Of a stretch of 41,356 nt of DNA, positions 34,229-41,356 are shown piece after piece. The translations under genes and the position numbers were made by a program. The notes beneath the pieces are model-generated. The model was not told the DNA's origin. It ran no database searches and was given only the letters and a program-made list of their open reading frames with translations. Every line of letters starts with the position of its first letter. Within the stretch, counting starts at the first letter, position 1. The stretch is from Thermococcus sp. (GTDB taxonomy: Archaea; Methanobacteriota_B; Thermococci; Thermococcales; Thermococcaceae): assembly GCF_015521605.1 (NCBI RefSeq), contig NZ_WANV01000035.1:1-41356 (forward strand). Reading direction: 5' to 3'.

Positions 34229-34909
34229 GCGCTCCAGCCTCTTGACGCCGTCCTTGGTGCCGACGAGAACTATGTCGGCTATGTCGGCAAAGATGCCGTT
34301 CTCCACCACGCCAGGAATGTTGTTGAGTTCTATCTCAAGGTCAAGCGGGTCATCTATGCGGTGGAACCTGGCGTCGAGAATGAAGTTGCCGTTGTCCGTA
34401 ACAACAGGACCATCCTTCTTGCTCGCCATCCTGAGCTCCGCTGTTGCGTTGAAGACCTCTATCTCCTCGGCTATGGCACGCCAAGCCGCTGGAATCACCT
34501 CTATGGGAACGGGCATCTTCTGGCCGAGTCTCTCAACGAGCTTGCTCTCGTCAACGAGAACGAGGAACGTTCCGGCACGGTATTCGATTATCTTCTCCAT
34601 GGTGAGGGCAGCACCACGGCCCTTTATGAGGTTCAGGTGGGGATCAACCTCATCGGCGCCGTCGACTGCTATGTCTATCGCATCGACTTCGTCCAGACCG
34701 ACCACAGGGACGCCGTTCTCGAGGGCGAGGAGCCTGGCCTGATACGAGGTGGGAATGCCGTAGACGTCCTCGAGCTCCCCCTCCATGATGAGCTTGCCCA
34801 GATACTCGATAAAGTATGCAGTGGTGGAGCCAGTGCCAAGGCCGACTACCATGTCATCCTCAATGAACTTCAGGGCCTCCTTGGCAACCGCCCTCTTGAG
34901 CTCCTCCAT
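34226..34909 (-). CDS. rpiA: Ribose-5-phosphate isomerase A
   Basis: A 227-residue cytoplasmic enzyme that interconverts ribose 5-phosphate and ribulose 5-phosphate, supplying ribose for nucleotides through the archaeal ribulose monophosphate route. Family motifs are all present: GLGTGSTTAYFI (about 23-34), DGADEVD (about 83-89) and KGRGAALTMEK (about 95-105). GGTGA lies 4 bases before the ATG and includes the TGA stop of the upstream small membrane protein gene, so the two are translated in tandem. Confidence 0.96.
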   Translation of the reverse strand: MEELKRAVAKEALKFIEDDMVVGLGTGSTTAYFIEYLGKLIMEGELEDVYGIPTSYQARLLALENGVPVVGLDEVDAIDIAVDGADEVDPHLNLIKGRGAALTMEKIIEYRAGTFLVLVDESKLVERLGQKMPVPIEVIPAAWRAIAEEIEVFNATAELRMASKKDGPVVTDNGNFILDARFHRIDDPLDLEIELNNIPGVVENGIFADIADIVLVGTKDGVKRLER

Positions 34910-34913
34910 AGAC

Positions 34914-35258
34914 TCACCCCATCACCGTTCCGTTCTGCGTGAGTTGATAAAGCAGGCTCTGGTTTGAATAGAACTGGGGCTGGAAGTTGACCATCAGGGT
35001 GTAGCTGAGCATGGTGAAGTAGAGCCAGAACAGGAACCAGCCGAAGAAGGCCTTCCTTAGTATCAGGCGCTCCTCCTCGATGTCGGGCGGCAGCTCCTTT
35101 ATGATGGCCATGACAACCTTATCAATGATTAGGAACATGGCGATGCCTATCATCCAGCCGTACTGGAACTTTGCGGCGGCAATGCCACTGACCAGGCCAC
35201 AGATGAGTCCCCACAGGTAAACTGAGAGTGAAAACTTGTGTTCAATTGCCAGCTCCAC
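34914..35258 (-). CDS. Small three-helix membrane protein
   Basis: A 114-residue protein with three hydrophobic segments (about 10-30, 34-52 and 70-95) and a charged loop between the second and third (KELPPDIEEERLILRK). The size and helix number recall EMC6-type insertase subunits, but I see no decisive motif, so no function is assigned. The start is taken as the GTG at 35258, 5 bases after GGTGA and 35 bases after a TATA box (35289-35297, reverse). A GTG three codons earlier overlaps the ribosome site. It is coupled to rpiA. Confidence 0.75.
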   Translation of the reverse strand: MELAIEHKFSLSVYLWGLICGLVSGIAAAKFQYGWMIGIAMFLIIDKVVMAIIKELPPDIEEERLILRKAFFGWFLFWLYFTMLSYTLMVNFQPQFYSNQSLLYQLTQNGTVMG

Positions 35259-35306
35259 GTTCTTCACCTACGCTTAGCTTTAAAAAGACCTTTTAAAACC
35301 TTTCCG
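35259..35306 (-). promoter_or_regulatory. Promoter of the small membrane protein / rpiA unit
   Basis: On the reverse strand, two AT-rich boxes lie in tandem: TTTTAAAA (about 35289-35297) and TTTTTAAAG (about 35278-35286). The first gives a start near 35268 and a leader with GGTGA before the GTG at 35258; the second would start too late. Confidence 0.5.
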
Positions 35307-36641
35307 TTATCCCGACAGTGTCTCCAGGAACTTGCGGCCCTTATCGGTCAGCCGGTAGTAGACGCGCCTGCCCTTTCTATGGGATTCACCTATCAGACCC
35401 AGGCTTTCAAGCTCACGGAGGTGCTGGTAAACCGCCTGATACTTCAGGGGCTTCTCAAGGGCCTCCCATATCTCGTAGCCGTACATGACCCTCTCACCGA
35501 GAAGCCTCAGGATATCGAGCTTCGTCCCCCCTATGCTGAACTTCTCCCGGGTTTCGGAGTAGTGTCCCTTGAGGCCGGAGCTCGTCACAATGAGCGCTAT
35601 CCTGTCGTCCCTCTCAAAGTACCCCTCCTCCGCCAGCTTGAGGAGGGCTGGGACTATCACCGCCGAAGCGTACTCCGCGAAGATTCCCTCTCCGGCGAGC
35701 AGCCTCTGTCCTAGGTCAAGCTCATCCTCGCCGACCATCACGGCGGTTCCGTCGGTTTCGTGTATGGCCCTGAGCGCGAGCTCCTTCATCACCGGGTTCT
35801 TCACGTAGAGTGCCAGCGCCTTGGTTGGTTCCGCCCTTGGTTCGACGCCCAGAACCTCGCTCGCTATAGGGGAGCATTTCTCAGCCTGCACCGCTATGAG
35901 TCTGGGCATTTCCTCAATGGCCCCTATCTCCATTAGCTCAACGAACCCCTTGTAGATGCTGTAGAGGTTGCTTCCGCTACCGGTTGGAACCACCACGTGG
36001 GTCGGGTTCAGCTCCTCCCACAGCTCGAAGGCGAGCGTTTTCTGCCCTTCCAGGCCGATGAGGTTGCTCTCAGGGGTGACGTTGTAGAGCCCCCTGCCCT
36101 CGGCCAGGCCTTCGGCATAGCTTATGCCCTCATCGACGCTCTCACCGTAGCGGATCAACTTGGCACCAAAGGCCACTATCTGGTTCAGCTTACCCTGCTC
36201 AACCAGCTTTGGGACGACGGTATAGGCGGGTCTTCCTGCCCGCGCAGCATAGGCCGAAAGGGAAGCGGCGGCGTTTCCGTTGCTTGCCACAACAAAGCCA
36301 TTCTCGGCGTAGGGCATACCGTAGGAAATGGCCACCGTTACCAGTCTGTCGCGGAATGAGCCGGTTGGATTCCTGGTTTCGTCCTTGATGAAGACGTTCA
36401 ACCCGAGTTCTTCACCGAGTTTGGCCTTCAGAAGGGGCGTTCCACCCTCGTTCAGGCTGATTACATAGTCCACACCGGGAAGAAGCTCCCGGTACTTCCA
36501 GACACCGGGCTTTCTATTTTTCCAGGCGGAAACGTCCACGGATTCGTAGTCGTACGTTATCCTAAGCGGCTCACCACAGGAGCAGGTTGGGGGGATAAGG
36601 GAGGAGTAGAGCCTCCCACAGCTAGGACAGCGAACCTGCAT
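35307..36641 (-). CDS. Threonine synthase-like protein lacking the PLP lysine, with a C-terminal winged-helix domain
   Basis: A 444-residue protein. Residues 1-25 form a zinc-ribbon-like cluster (C5, C8, C20, C22) and ~55-365 a fold-type II PLP domain most like threonine synthase. The family motif NPTGSFKDR reads NPTGSFRDR, so the Schiff-base lysine is Arg97 (codon CGC on the reverse strand). Other cofactor contacts persist: SNGNAAA (120-126), PTGSGSN and TSSGLKG. Residues 369-444 are a PadR/ArsR-like winged helix (YGYEIWEAL, YQHLRELESLGLI, then a basic wing and YRLTDKG). It could be a regulator that binds an amino acid or PLP. It lies 18 bases after aCPSF1 and is probably co-transcribed. Confidence 0.88.
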   Translation of the reverse strand: MQVRCPSCGRLYSSLIPPTCSCGEPLRITYDYESVDVSAWKNRKPGVWKYRELLPGVDYVISLNEGGTPLLKAKLGEELGLNVFIKDETRNPTGSFRDRLVTVAISYGMPYAENGFVVASNGNAAASLSAYAARAGRPAYTVVPKLVEQGKLNQIVAFGAKLIRYGESVDEGISYAEGLAEGRGLYNVTPESNLIGLEGQKTLAFELWEELNPTHVVVPTGSGSNLYSIYKGFVELMEIGAIEEMPRLIAVQAEKCSPIASEVLGVEPRAEPTKALALYVKNPVMKELALRAIHETDGTAVMVGEDELDLGQRLLAGEGIFAEYASAVIVPALLKLAEEGYFERDDRIALIVTSSGLKGHYSETREKFSIGGTKLDILRLLGERVMYGYEIWEALEKPLKYQAVYQHLRELESLGLIGESHRKGRRVYYRLTDKGRKFLETLSG

Positions 36642-36659
36642 CGGCCATCACTCAAACAG

Positions 36660-38615
36660 TCACTTAAGCCTTATCGCGTCCAGGTTGTTGGGGGCGCGGG
36701 TCGAGATTCCGAACTTCTTGTGAATGCTGGTGCTCAGGTCAAGGCACTTGTGGGGCTCTCCGTGAACTGTTATTACCCTCTCAGGCCTCGGCCTCAGGCG
36801 AGCGATGTAGCTGATGAGCTCCCTCCTGTCTGCGTGGCCGGAGAAGCCGTCGATGGTGTGAACCTCCATGTTCACCTTGACGACTTCGGTCTTTCCGCCC
36901 TCTCCGACCAGCGGAATCTCTCTCAGGCCCCTCTGAACCTGCCTTCCAAGCGTCCCCTCGGCCTGATAGCTGACGAATATCATGCTGTTCTTCGGGTCCG
37001 GGGCGAGCTGCTTGAAGTACTCCACGCTGGGCCCGCCGACGAGCATGCCAGAAGTTGCTATGATTATCGCCGGTTCGCCACTATCTATTATGTCCTGCCT
37101 CTCGCGCGAGTTTGCGACGCTCTTGAATATCGGGTTCAGGAACGGGTTGTAGCCCTCGTGGAATATCTGCTCGCGCAGGTGCTTGCTGAGGTACTCCGGG
37201 TAGGCGGTGTGGATTGCGGTGGCTTCCCATATCATTCCATCGAGGTAGATGGGCACATCTATGCCCCCGACGCGGGCGTACTCTTCAAGGACCATCATTA
37301 TCTCCTGCGCCCTGCCGACCGCCATGGCAGGGATGAGAACCTTACCCTTCCGCCTGATCGTCTGGTGGATGACCTCTATCAGGCGCTTCTCGGCCTCCTC
37401 ACGCGGCATCTGGTAGTCGTTGCTTCCTCCGTAGGTGGACTCCATGATGAGGGTCTCAAGGCGCGGGAACCTGCTGACTGCCGGCTCGAAGAGCCTCGTC
37501 GGGATGAACTTGAAGTCCCCGGTTATGGCTATGTTGTGAAGCCCGTTGCCTATGTGGAGGTGGACTATCGATGAACCGAGTATGTGGCCGGCGTTGTGTA
37601 GGGTAAGTCTCATGTCCGGTGCGATGTCGCGAACCTCGCCGTAGTCGAGGGTTATCGTGTGCTTGATGACCTCCTTTATGTCCCTCGGCCTGTAGAGCGG
37701 CTCGACACCGTTCATCTGCTGTATCTCGATGAAATCCTGCTGGAGGAGCACCATCAGGTCCCTGGTCGGGGGAGTCGTGTATATCGGCCCGTCGAAGAGC
37801 TTGTAGCGGAAGAGGTACGGGAGCATTCCGCTGTGGTCGAGGTGGGCGTGGGTTATGATGATAGCATCGAGTAACCCGGCATCGAGGACGTACCTGAACT
37901 CGGGCGCGTCAAAGTGCGGAAATGCCTTCTTGGGGTCGCGGAGGGCGGCTATGTTAACACCGAAGTCCACCAGAACGTAGCTCTCGTTTGTCTGGACTAG
38001 GAGGGCACTCCTGCCGACTTCGCGGAAGCCTCCAAGGCTGGTTATTCTAATCCATTCGCTTTTCAGCTCGGGTTTGCGGTAGATGTTCCGGCCGACCTGG
38101 CGGAGGAACTTTCTCCTGTCCCTCGCCTCTGCCTGGAGTATCTGCCTTATCGAGTATATGGTCTGGCTCTGAAGCGGCGGCGTCCTTATGACGCGGGGTG
38201 CCCAGTGAACCCTCTGGGTTATCAGGCGGAGCGTTTCGCCGTTCTTCCCTATGACCAGACCGGGCTTTTTGGCCTCTATGAGGACCTCACCAACGGACGG
38301 GTCAAAGCTTATGTTGGTTATCTCGGCCTCCGCCGGGACTATCTGTTTTATCATCTCCTCTGCCCTCTCGGGGGGGAGGAGGACTTCCGGGTCTGGGCGG
38401 ACGCTGATGCGCTTCTTGAGAACCTTGGCGAGGTTCTTGATGAGCTCACCGTCCTGCATTATGGCCTCGGGGTTCTTGACGTATATGACCAGTTCCGGCC
38501 CTTCGAATTCGACATCCGTTATCCTGGCCTCCCTAGGAACCATCTGGCTTATTACGGCCTTTATGTCGCGTAGAATGTCATCAACGAAAGTTTCTCTCCT
38601 TATCAAAGTCACCAC
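36660..38615 (-). CDS. aCPSF1 (FttA), KH-domain beta-CASP ribonuclease and transcription terminator
   Basis: A 651-residue archaeal homologue of CPSF73 that cleaves nascent RNA and terminates transcription. Two N-terminal KH domains (about 1-70 and 80-145, the second with GLVIGKNGETLR) are followed by a metallo-beta-lactamase domain with HAHLDHSG and GHILGS, a beta-CASP domain, and the C-terminal GFSGHADRREL and VHGEPHKC motifs. Length and ends match Pyrococcus homologues. The start at a GTG (38615) follows the proteasome gene by a single base; a second GTG at 38612 is equally possible. The arrangement psmB-aCPSF1 suggests co-transcription. Confidence 0.95.
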   Translation of the reverse strand: MVTLIRRETFVDDILRDIKAVISQMVPREARITDVEFEGPELVIYVKNPEAIMQDGELIKNLAKVLKKRISVRPDPEVLLPPERAEEMIKQIVPAEAEITNISFDPSVGEVLIEAKKPGLVIGKNGETLRLITQRVHWAPRVIRTPPLQSQTIYSIRQILQAEARDRRKFLRQVGRNIYRKPELKSEWIRITSLGGFREVGRSALLVQTNESYVLVDFGVNIAALRDPKKAFPHFDAPEFRYVLDAGLLDAIIITHAHLDHSGMLPYLFRYKLFDGPIYTTPPTRDLMVLLQQDFIEIQQMNGVEPLYRPRDIKEVIKHTITLDYGEVRDIAPDMRLTLHNAGHILGSSIVHLHIGNGLHNIAITGDFKFIPTRLFEPAVSRFPRLETLIMESTYGGSNDYQMPREEAEKRLIEVIHQTIRRKGKVLIPAMAVGRAQEIMMVLEEYARVGGIDVPIYLDGMIWEATAIHTAYPEYLSKHLREQIFHEGYNPFLNPIFKSVANSRERQDIIDSGEPAIIIATSGMLVGGPSVEYFKQLAPDPKNSMIFVSYQAEGTLGRQVQRGLREIPLVGEGGKTEVVKVNMEVHTIDGFSGHADRRELISYIARLRPRPERVITVHGEPHKCLDLSTSIHKKFGISTRAPNNLDAIRLK

Positions 38616-38616
38616 C

Positions 38617-39228
38617 TCACTTTAGAAGAGCCCCTATCTCCTCCTTGCTCAGCTCCCTGTAACCGTCTTTCGTCACGGTAACCAGGGTTATTCCATCCCC
38701 AGTGAAAACATCACGCCTTGTGGCTATCTTTATCGCCTTGAGGGCAAGCTTAATGCCCTCCTCAAGCTTCATGTCTTCGCCATAGCCATCCTCAAGAACC
38801 GCGAAGGCAAACTCCATTCCCGATCCCGCGGCGGTAAACCTGTCCTCGGTAACACCGCCGGCCATGTCTATCGAGTACAGTCCGGGCTTCTCGTCATAGC
38901 CCGCTATGAGAAACCACCCAAAGTACGGCATGAACCTGCTGCCGTGAAGGATGTTAGAAGTCAGCGTAGCAAGGGCCCTCACGCTCATCTCGTTCCCGAC
39001 CTTGGCCCTGTACAGCCTAGCCTCGGCCCTCAGAAGCCTGACGAGCGAGAGGATGTCCCCAACGCTTCCAGCACCGGCCAAGGCCAAGTGGTCGTCTATC
39101 TGGAATACCTTTGTGACGTTCCCTGAAAGCACCATATTGCCGAGTGATGCCCTCTTGTCTGCCGCTAGGACGACGCCGTCCTTACATACAATGCCGACCG
39201 TAGTCGTTCCCTTTAGCTTTTCAGCCAA
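38617..39228 (-). CDS. psmB: Proteasome beta subunit, TTG start
   Basis: A 203-residue precursor of the 20S proteasome proteolytic subunit. The propeptide MAEKLKG is removed so that Thr8 (KG-TTTVG) becomes the N-terminal nucleophile; the catalytic Lys is in DKRAS and the family's SGM-type residues are in GSGMEFA. The start codon is TTG: an in-frame TAA lies directly upstream, no ATG or GTG precedes Thr8, and GGTGT lies 5 bases before. Many Thermococcus species have two beta subunits; which one this is cannot be decided here. It leads an operon with aCPSF1 and the threonine synthase-like gene. Confidence 0.94.
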   Translation of the reverse strand: MAEKLKGTTTVGIVCKDGVVLAADKRASLGNMVLSGNVTKVFQIDDHLALAGAGSVGDILSLVRLLRAEARLYRAKVGNEMSVRALATLTSNILHGSRFMPYFGWFLIAGYDEKPGLYSIDMAGGVTEDRFTAAGSGMEFAFAVLEDGYGEDMKLEEGIKLALKAIKIATRRDVFTGDGITLVTVTKDGYRELSKEEIGALLK

Positions 39229-39346
39229 TTACAACACCCCTGCTGGTATGTTTTTAGAATAGAAGAACCTCTACAACGCCAGTTTAGGGGAATAGTATTT
39301 AAAGGTTTCGTCCGAAGTGTACGTTTAGACGCAGTGGGGTGGTAGG
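39229..39346. promoter_or_regulatory. Divergent promoters of psmB and the P-loop fusion gene
   Basis: Forward: TATA box 39294-39301 (GTATTTAA) predicts a start near 39324, and GGGTGG (39333-39338) precedes the ATG at 39347. Reverse: an AT-rich element (about 39250-39259, TTCTAAAAA) lies about 27 bases from the TTG start of psmB, implying a very short leader. Confidence 0.5.
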
Positions 39347-40510
39347 ATGAAGGAAGTTATTCTGGTCACGGGCCCGCCCCTCAACGGGCGCGACGAGTAC
39401 ATAACCGAGGCACTGAAGCTCGCAGAGGAGGAAAGCTACGTTTATTACCACGTTTTCGATTACATCCGGGAAGTAGGAAAGGAGCTGGGCGTCAAGATAA
39501 CCAGAAAGAACGTCCTTGACTTCGCCATAAGCCACCAGGATTTGATGAACGAGATAAGGGACGAGGCCTTTAATAGAATAAGAAAGGAAATAGACAAAAG
39601 TGACCGGAAGTTTCACCTGGTTTCAACACCGAGCCTCTTCAGATGGGGAAGCGGGAGCGTTATCGGCTTCACCACGAGCAATCTGAAGCTTCTGAGACCG
39701 AACCGTGTAATAATAGTCCTGGACGACGTTCTATCCGTCAGAAGGCGCATCATCAACGACTCGGAGTGGTTCGAACGCTTCGGCCAGAACCCGGAGAACA
39801 TCAAGCTCACCACCCTGGTCATGTGGCGCGAAGATGCCATAAACCACGTTAAAACCCTGATACACGAGCTGAAGAAGGAAGGCATCGAAGTTCGCTACAT
39901 CCTCCAGTTCGGAATAAGACACCCCTACGAGGTCTTCCTGGACTTGATATTCCATGAGGTCGAGAAGCCGCTCGTTTACCTGAGCTATCCGATGACTGGC
40001 CACGAGGAGGAGTACTACCAGAGGGTTCGGGGATTCTACACCAAGCTGAGCAAACACTTCACGGTTCTCGACCCCGGGGCGCTGGACGACTGGTGGGTCG
40101 TTGCCGAGTACGATGCCCAGGTCAACAAAAATCCGGAGATAACGCGCATCCGCATCAAACACCTCCTGGACGGCGAACACGTGGAGGAGCTGGAGAGGGA
40201 GGACATAGAACAGGCGACGGACATACTGAGACGCCAGCTCGTCGAGAGGGACTTCAACCTCGTTGACGTTAGCAAAGCCATAGCAGTCTACCACTACGCT
40301 GAGGGCGTCTCTGCAGGGGTCATCAGCGAGATGGCCGAGGCCTACAGAACGCTGGCGGCGATATACCTCTACTACCCGTTCGACAGGAGGCCAAGCCCAT
40401 TCATGGAGTTCTATGGTATGCAGAACCCGTCTAGGAGAACCATGTTCAAGGACGAGGACGAGATGATAAAGGTCATGGTCGAGGAAAAGGAGTACTGGGC
40501 AAAGGTGTGA
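39347..40510 (+). CDS. Degenerate P-loop kinase-like domain fused to a nucleoside deoxyribosyltransferase-like domain
   Basis: I know no experimental function for this 387-residue protein. Residues 1-200 look like an adenylate-kinase-type P-loop fold, but the loop reads GPPLNGRD (9-16), with Arg where ATPases have Lys. VIIVLDDV (121-128) is at the Walker B position. Residues ~205-345 resemble the nucleoside 2-deoxyribosyltransferase fold: VYLSYPMTG (210-218), VLDP (240-243), DVSKAIAVYH (307-316) and SAGVISEMAEA (322-332), whose Glu328 matches the family's catalytic Glu. The two domains suggest nucleotide sensing or cleavage. A potassium channel gene begins four bases after its stop. Confidence 0.7.
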   Translation: MKEVILVTGPPLNGRDEYITEALKLAEEESYVYYHVFDYIREVGKELGVKITRKNVLDFAISHQDLMNEIRDEAFNRIRKEIDKSDRKFHLVSTPSLFRWGSGSVIGFTTSNLKLLRPNRVIIVLDDVLSVRRRIINDSEWFERFGQNPENIKLTTLVMWREDAINHVKTLIHELKKEGIEVRYILQFGIRHPYEVFLDLIFHEVEKPLVYLSYPMTGHEEEYYQRVRGFYTKLSKHFTVLDPGALDDWWVVAEYDAQVNKNPEITRIRIKHLLDGEHVEELEREDIEQATDILRRQLVERDFNLVDVSKAIAVYHYAEGVSAGVISEMAEAYRTLAAIYLYYPFDRRPSPFMEFYGMQNPSRRTMFKDEDEMIKVMVEEKEYWAKV

Positions 40511-40514
40511 GGGA

Positions 40515-40877
40515 ATGGAAAATGAGAAAGAGGAAGGGCTTGAAATCGAGCTCGTAGACTTTCGAACCTTCCTCCACGAATTTTTTAGGGTTCTCTACTA
40601 CGTTAAAAGCATCCTCCTGGGCCTCTTTATCATGATAGTTGTTTTTGGGGTGGTGCTGGCCTTCCAGGAATCCCTGAGCATCGGCAACGGAATTTATTTC
40701 GCATTCATATCCGCCTTCACCGTCGGCTACGGTGACATCACCCCAACAACGCCCATATCAAAGCTCCTCTGTGCCTTTGTACTGCCCATACTTGGAATGA
40801 TAATGACGGGAATAATGGTCGCGGCCGCGATGCAGGCGATATCGAGGCTCTATCGGGAGCGAGCCAAAAAGCTCTAG
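40515..40877 (+). CDS. Minimal two-helix potassium channel
   Basis: A 120-residue protein with an acidic N-terminus, an outer helix (about 30-50), a pore helix and selectivity filter TVGYGD (69-74), and an inner helix (about 83-110) ending in a short basic tail. It is the bare pore module (Ion_trans_2), like KcsA, without an RCK or other regulatory domain. The GAGGGA ribosome site and ATG lie immediately after the stop of the upstream P-loop fusion gene, so both are probably made from one mRNA and may work together. Confidence 0.9.
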   Translation: MENEKEEGLEIELVDFRTFLHEFFRVLYYVKSILLGLFIMIVVFGVVLAFQESLSIGNGIYFAFISAFTVGYGDITPTTPISKLLCAFVLPILGMIMTGIMVAAAMQAISRLYRERAKKL

Positions 40878-40899
40878 AACTTTTCTGATAGCCTTACAG

Positions 40900-40931
40900 A
40901 AGGGCAGAAACGAAGAGAAAAGGGGAAGAAA
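40900..40931 (-). terminator. T-rich terminator of the glutamate dehydrogenase gene
   Basis: Reading the reverse strand after the TGA (40932-40934), a long pyrimidine stretch with TTTTC and TTTC runs follows. The gap between the convergent genes holds nothing else. Confidence 0.45.
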
Positions 40932-41356
40932 TCACTTCTTCACCCATCCGCGCCACTTCATGGCGTCGTAGACCCTCTGGACTGCGACGACGTAGGCAGC
41001 GTCTCTCATCTGGATGTTCTTCTCCTTGTGGGTGTTGTAGACGTCCCAGAAGGCCTTGGTCATCTTCTTGTCGAGCTTGGCCCTGGTGGTCTCGGTGTCC
41101 CAGTAGTCGCCGGTTATGTTCTGAACCCACTCGAAGTAGCTGACGGTGACACCGCCGGCGTTACAGAGGAAGTCCGGTATGACGAGGACGCCCTTCTCGT
41201 GGAGGATCTCGTCGGCCTCCGGGGTGGTCGGACCGTTGGCGAGCTCGGCAACGATCTTGGCCTTGATCCTGTCGGCGTTGTCCTTGGTGATGACGCCCTC
41301 GATGGCGCTCGGGGCGAGGACGTCGACCTCGAGCTCAAGGAGCTCCTCATTGGTGA
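40932..41356 (-). CDS. gdhA: Glutamate dehydrogenase, C-terminal part (5' end outside window)
   Basis: The last 141 codons of an NAD(P)-dependent glutamate dehydrogenase, which interconverts glutamate and 2-oxoglutarate plus ammonia and is abundant in Thermococcales. Diagnostic segments are [33 protein letters not shown] and the end [11 protein letters not shown]. The frame is open through the right edge. Codon choice is strongly C-ending (ATC, GCC, GTC), as expected for a highly expressed gene. Two open frames on the same strand in a different phase are shadows of this gene. Confidence 0.95.
   Translation of the reverse strand, partial: TNEELLELEVDVLAPSAIEGVITKDNADRIKAKIVAELANGPTTPEADEILHEKGVLVIPDFLCNAGGVTVSYFEWVQNITGDYWDTETTRAKLDKKMTKAFWDVYNTHKEKNIQMRDAAYVVAVQRVYDAMKWRGWVKK

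Noticed and set aside
39347-40877. The channel pair as an anti-phage defence effector
   Set aside because: Nothing nearby resembles a cyclase, phage sensor or mobile-element context; all neighbours are housekeeping genes.
40894-41350. Two reverse-strand open frames with basic, serine/arginine-rich products
   Set aside because: They are out-of-phase shadows of the glutamate dehydrogenase gene, whose frame gives a clear family match.

Overview
The window is a gene-dense, GC-rich piece of a Thermococcales genome, most likely a Thermococcus. Reasons: an archaeal Mrp/MinD-type HypB, archaeal NMD3, aCPSF1 with two KH domains, an archaeal proteasome beta subunit, a pyrolysin-like protease, TATA-box promoters about 35 bases before start codons, and GGTGA ribosome binding sites 4-5 bases before many starts. 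The species cannot be resolved from this sequence alone. Almost every base belongs to a gene. No CRISPR array, insertion sequence or rRNA was seen.

Layout. (1) Positions 1-9.8 kb hold a complete [NiFe]-hydrogenase maturation locus: hypA-hypB-protease-acetyltransferase, mobA (divergent), hypC-hypD, hypF, hypE. A small conserved protein and a cysteine desulfurase follow. (2) 9.8-17.7 kb holds a degenerate HerA-like ATPase homologue, an ATP-NAD kinase-like protein coupled to a beta-helix potassium channel, an MFS transporter, a CoA-disulfide/sulfur reductase, NMD3 and a DUF424 protein. (3) 17.7-27.2 kb is a cell-surface block: a 1428-residue pyrolysin-like protease, a polytopic membrane protein, an STT3-like glycosyltransferase fused to an alpha-toroid domain, and a second GT-C glycosyltransferase. 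(4) 27.3-33.6 kb holds PEP synthase, two tandem MATE transporters, uracil phosphoribosyltransferase and tRNA-Leu(CAA). (5) 33.6-34.2 kb is a gene-free stretch full of small perfect hairpins. (6) 34.2-41.4 kb holds rpiA, a small membrane protein, a threonine synthase-like protein with a DNA-binding tail, aCPSF1, proteasome beta, a P-loop/deoxyribosyltransferase-like fusion with a minimal potassium channel, and the 3' end of glutamate dehydrogenase.

How it fits together. The clearest regulatory theme is the sulfur regulator SurR. Its known motif (GTTn3AAC, extended GTTn3AACn5GTT) lies just upstream of the TATA boxes of hypA, hypC and hypF, a position expected for activation. A doubled copy lies over the TATA box of the CoA-disulfide reductase gene, a position expected for repression. 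This matches the known switch between hydrogen production and sulfur reduction in this group. The most unusual protein is the threonine synthase homologue at 35307-36641. It has arginine where the family has its PLP-binding lysine, and it carries a C-terminal winged helix, so it may be a ligand-sensing transcription regulator.
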